Assembly: GCA_036768485.1 (NCBI GenBank)
Contig: JAVLUZ010000342.1
Span: forward strand, 148,911-212,910
DNA length: 64,000 nucleotides
Origin: Mermis nigrescens
Taxonomy: Eukaryota; Nematoda; Enoplea; Mermithida; Mermithidae
Direction of reading: 5' to 3'
A program made the translations under genes and the position numbers. Of this stretch, positions 61,419 through 64,000 are shown in pieces. Positions within the stretch are counted from its first letter, which is position 1. Each line of letters starts with the position of its first letter. Below the pieces are notes generated by a model that searched no databases, had not been told where the DNA came from, and saw nothing but the letters and a program-made list of their open reading frames with translations.

Positions 61419-64000
61419 GTACGTGATCATACATGGGCAACAGCCAAATTCTGGGAGGTTCCGATGAAGCGAAATCACAAAAAATAGCATTAACCCCCCT
61501 CCCCAAAAACCCCCACGCTCATATGTGTAAAGATTCAAAACTTTCCTTGCATGGCTTAAGATGAGAGAAAATAATTTTTATTGAGCTTATTTCACGTACT
61601 CGCAGAAGTGTTGGACACACTGAAAGGCTTAAGACCATAAGTAGGCAGCAAGAAAAATTATGGGGGTGCAATATTTTTCAAAGCGTCAAAAAATGGCCTT
61701 AAAAATGGTGGTATGGCAGAAAACACCATTTTTCGACGTTTCTCATCGAGCACCATCCACCCCCACGCCCAGGTATGCTTAAGACCCAATCAAATAATTA
61801 TGCATAAAATATAATTTAGGAAACAAACAGCAAGTTAGTCATTTTCTTTAATATAACCGTATGTAAGGCAATAAACGTCAATGAAGCATTTTTGAGAGGT
61901 TTTGACAAAACCGATTAGAAGCGCTCGTAGCTATGGCTTAATAAACAATACCTAAAGAATTGACTTAGTCTTAAATAAGCGTAAAGATTGTCAGAGTTTA
62001 TTTGATTCCTTAAAATTCCATCCATTTTCTGTTCATATTTCCTCCTTTTCGTGTCTTTTTATTTTGTTCTATCATATGCATGTATGGACGGGAAATACAC
62101 TTAAGAAATTTGGAAAATTTTTATCCTCAGGAGGAACGGAGAGAAAATTTTTGTTGAAAATAAGACAAATAAAATCAAAGGGATGAAAGTCGAGATTTTC
62201 TGTAAAAGTTCTCGAAACACATCAAAAATGTACATTTAGGTCGTTTTTACTTTGTTTTCATGCCAATTTTCAAAGCCATTTCAGCTCAATAAGGCTCTTC
62301 GACTTACGTCAAAGATGGAAGTAAGCTCAGACGGGCCTTTAAGAAAAAAATGAAATATTCCCTCATAAAACCTTTTCTAAGCTACTAACTTTTGGAACTC
62401 CCAAGTATTCTGCTCTTTTCCTTAATTTTCTAATCCGATGCACATTAAATTAAGACTAAAAGTATTTTCAGTCATTAGCTCATCGATACAAACAAATTTC
62501 TTTTCTAATGTCTAAATGAATAATTTGACTGGAATTCAAAAAACAATCTGTGAAATTTAATTCCTTCCGAGTGCACATTTCGATTACCTTTAGCCTTTTT
62601 AAATGCATGTACTAAAATGTGAAAGTCTAAACTAAACGGCGTACGTTATGCATGTTGATATGAAGCACACATGCATTACCAGATAAGCACGCTAAGAGTT
62701 TGACGAGTCTAAAAGCTCCCTCTCCCCAAAAGGACAGAAATAAAGAAAACTTCTGCTAATTTTCTTGCAAATAATCAGATTTTCATAAAATAATCAGATT
62801 TTCATAAAAGCCAGTGAGCTGAAACAAGTTTTCCTTTGAGAATTAAATACTTTATATGATTTTTCTCCTGTTGCAGTCACGATCACGTGACATGTGGAAC
62901 GAGATGTTGGATATTCATGGTCAACCAGCTTTGGCTAGAATGGCTCGATCGTCTGATAAAGCTTTGAGCTTCTGGGCTGAGCACGTCCAACATGACAGCT
63001 ACTCCAATCCCTCACAAGCTCAAGTCAATCCCGCACCAACAGCAATTAATCCCGGCCTGTGTAAGATACAACTGTGTATCTGAGTTTTTGGGAATTAAAA
63101 CAAATACCTACGTTAAAACATGGAAAGCTCTCAAAGTAAAAATAAAACTTTAAAACGTAGAAAAATTAGAGAGTAAACAAATTACAGAATAACTGCTAAC
63201 GATGGGAATAAATACTCAATATTAGTAAATAGAATGCTAAAATGATTCGTTTGAAAAATGATCATCCTCTTGATTTGTTATTGAAATAAAATCCACTGAT
63301 AGTTTGAGTCACATAACCTTGTGGTTTCCTCTTAAGAGTTTTTGCCGACAGTAAACTGATATTTTACGGTAGTATAGTACAATCGATGTCATTAACAGAA
63401 AAATGTATACCTGCGGTGGTTGAAAATTTTTGATTGGAAAGTCCAAGCTTAAGTGAAACAGTCTGAAGTTAATTTATATATTAAGTGATTTAATTAAGTC
63501 AATTATATATGTTCAATAAGGTCTCATTAATTAAGGCTGCACATGCAACCGTGGACCAATTGGCCCACCCGGTCCTCCTGGTCGCGATGGTATGGATGGT
63601 GCTTTGGGACAACCAGGCCAGCCTGGCGAACCTGGCGACCAAGGACCCTCTGATAAGAGCATCTTAGATCGCTTCGCCAAACAGTGCCCCTGCACTGCCC
63701 CACCAGGTGATCAAGGACCACCAGGCCCTAAGGGACCCGATGGCCCGCCCGGAGATGCTGGCGGCGCTGGAGCCGATGGCAAACCCGGAGACCAAGGACC
63801 TCGCGGACCGCCTGGCGAGAATGGACGTCCTGGAAACGCCGGTCAAAAGGGTCCACCTGGCGCTCCTGGCAACTCCGTTTCTAAAGTCGGACCTCCTGGC
63901 CCATCTGGTAACCCTGGCCGTCCAGGCGCTCCTGGTGCCCCTGGTCAGCCTGGCCAGGCTGGAAAAGACGGCGGTTTGGGATCGCCTGGCGGACCCGGTG
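61263..64000 (+). CDS. Nematode cuticle collagen, 5' part (three exons, runs off the window)
   Basis: Structural collagen of the exoskeleton, made in hypodermis, trimmed and cross-linked outside the cell. Exons 61,263-61,418, 62,877-63,060 and 63,536 to the window end; phases fit (0, then T/GC making Cys). Residues about 10-36 form a membrane/signal segment ([20 protein letters not shown]), followed by [13 protein letters not shown], the position of the conserved N-terminal homology box with basic protease sites. A CCTC cluster precedes 11 Gly-X-Y triplets, then an 18-residue break containing CPC, then a long Gly-X-Y run with one short break (SVSKV). It is the Col_cuticle_N plus collagen layout of C. 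elegans col/dpy/rol genes; the group cannot be fixed without the C-terminus. The third exon is GC-rich. Confidence 0.95.
61419..62876. other. Collagen intron 1 with MITE pieces
   Basis: A short ACATGGGCAACAGCC...C-rich element lies at 61,430-61,535. A G-ended repeat with GGCCTTAAAAATGGTGGTA, shared with 13,490 and 19,885, is at 61,640-61,790. The remainder is plain AT-rich intron. Confidence 0.55.
62877..63060 (+). CDS. Collagen exon 2
   Basis: Acceptor CTGTTGCAG, donor CCTGT/GTAAGA. Encodes [10 protein letters not shown], a helical stretch with ARMARSS, then a Pro/Gln/Asn-rich spacer. Confidence 0.92.
63536..64000 (+). CDS. Collagen exon 3 (triple helix, partial)
   Basis: Acceptor TTAATTAAG, starts the Cys cluster, Gly-X-Y from 63,553. 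Open to the end of the window. Confidence 0.95.

Noticed and set aside
63527..63846. Minus-strand frames in the collagen exon
   Set aside because: Antisense of Gly-X-Y codons, a common GC-rich artefact.

Overview
The window looks like nuclear DNA of a nematode with long introns and many transposons. It ends in a nematode-type cuticle collagen gene (membrane-anchored head, Cys cluster, Gly-X-Y triplets) and holds two neuronal genes split into small exons whose splice phases can be followed by eye. It is AT-rich. I see no bacterial features, no CRISPR array and no intact RNA gene.

Three genes are supported. (1) 3,004-15,074 (+): the 3' part of a RIM-binding-protein-like gene, with four exons in matching phase, a C-terminal SH3 domain and a basic low-complexity tail. 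Its 5' part lies left of the window. (2) 25,060-52,101 (-): a complete non-NMDA ionotropic glutamate receptor (GLR, AMPA/kainate type) in 15 exons over 27 kb. It has a signal peptide, amino-terminal domain, split ligand-binding domain, M1, pore loop with QQG, M3 [11 protein letters not shown] and M4. One junction (exons 3/4) is a single base out of frame. (3) 61,263-64,000+ (+): the start of a cuticle collagen with a TATA box. Genes 1 and 2 are both expected at synapses and are convergent, with about 10 kb of repeat-filled DNA between their stops.

The rest is mostly transposons. Five large (about 2-4.3 kb) noncoding elements lie at 31-2,938, 8,923-12,452, 33,978-36,705, 47,579-51,857 and 53,844-~55,690, all on the same strand. 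I interpret them as non-autonomous Helitrons: most begin with TC (or a one-base variant), usually after a host A, end in a small GCTCC/GGAGC hairpin about 11 nt before CTAG, and are followed by host T. They are dense in the near-palindrome GTGTAAAGTTTACAC. Four also carry an internal inverted copy of their own last ~190 bp, and the two arms in one copy match each other better than they match arms of other copies. This is the most unusual thing in the window.

There are also three large foldback structures: 37.89-41.59 kb (with a decayed C2H2-like ORF), 44,207-45,330 (tandem 17-bp units, 10-bp target duplication) and 56.59-60.45 kb. At least four elements have hAT-like ends and 7-9 bp target duplications, and several short MITE families have G-rich ends. 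Most of this sits in introns of the two neuronal genes.
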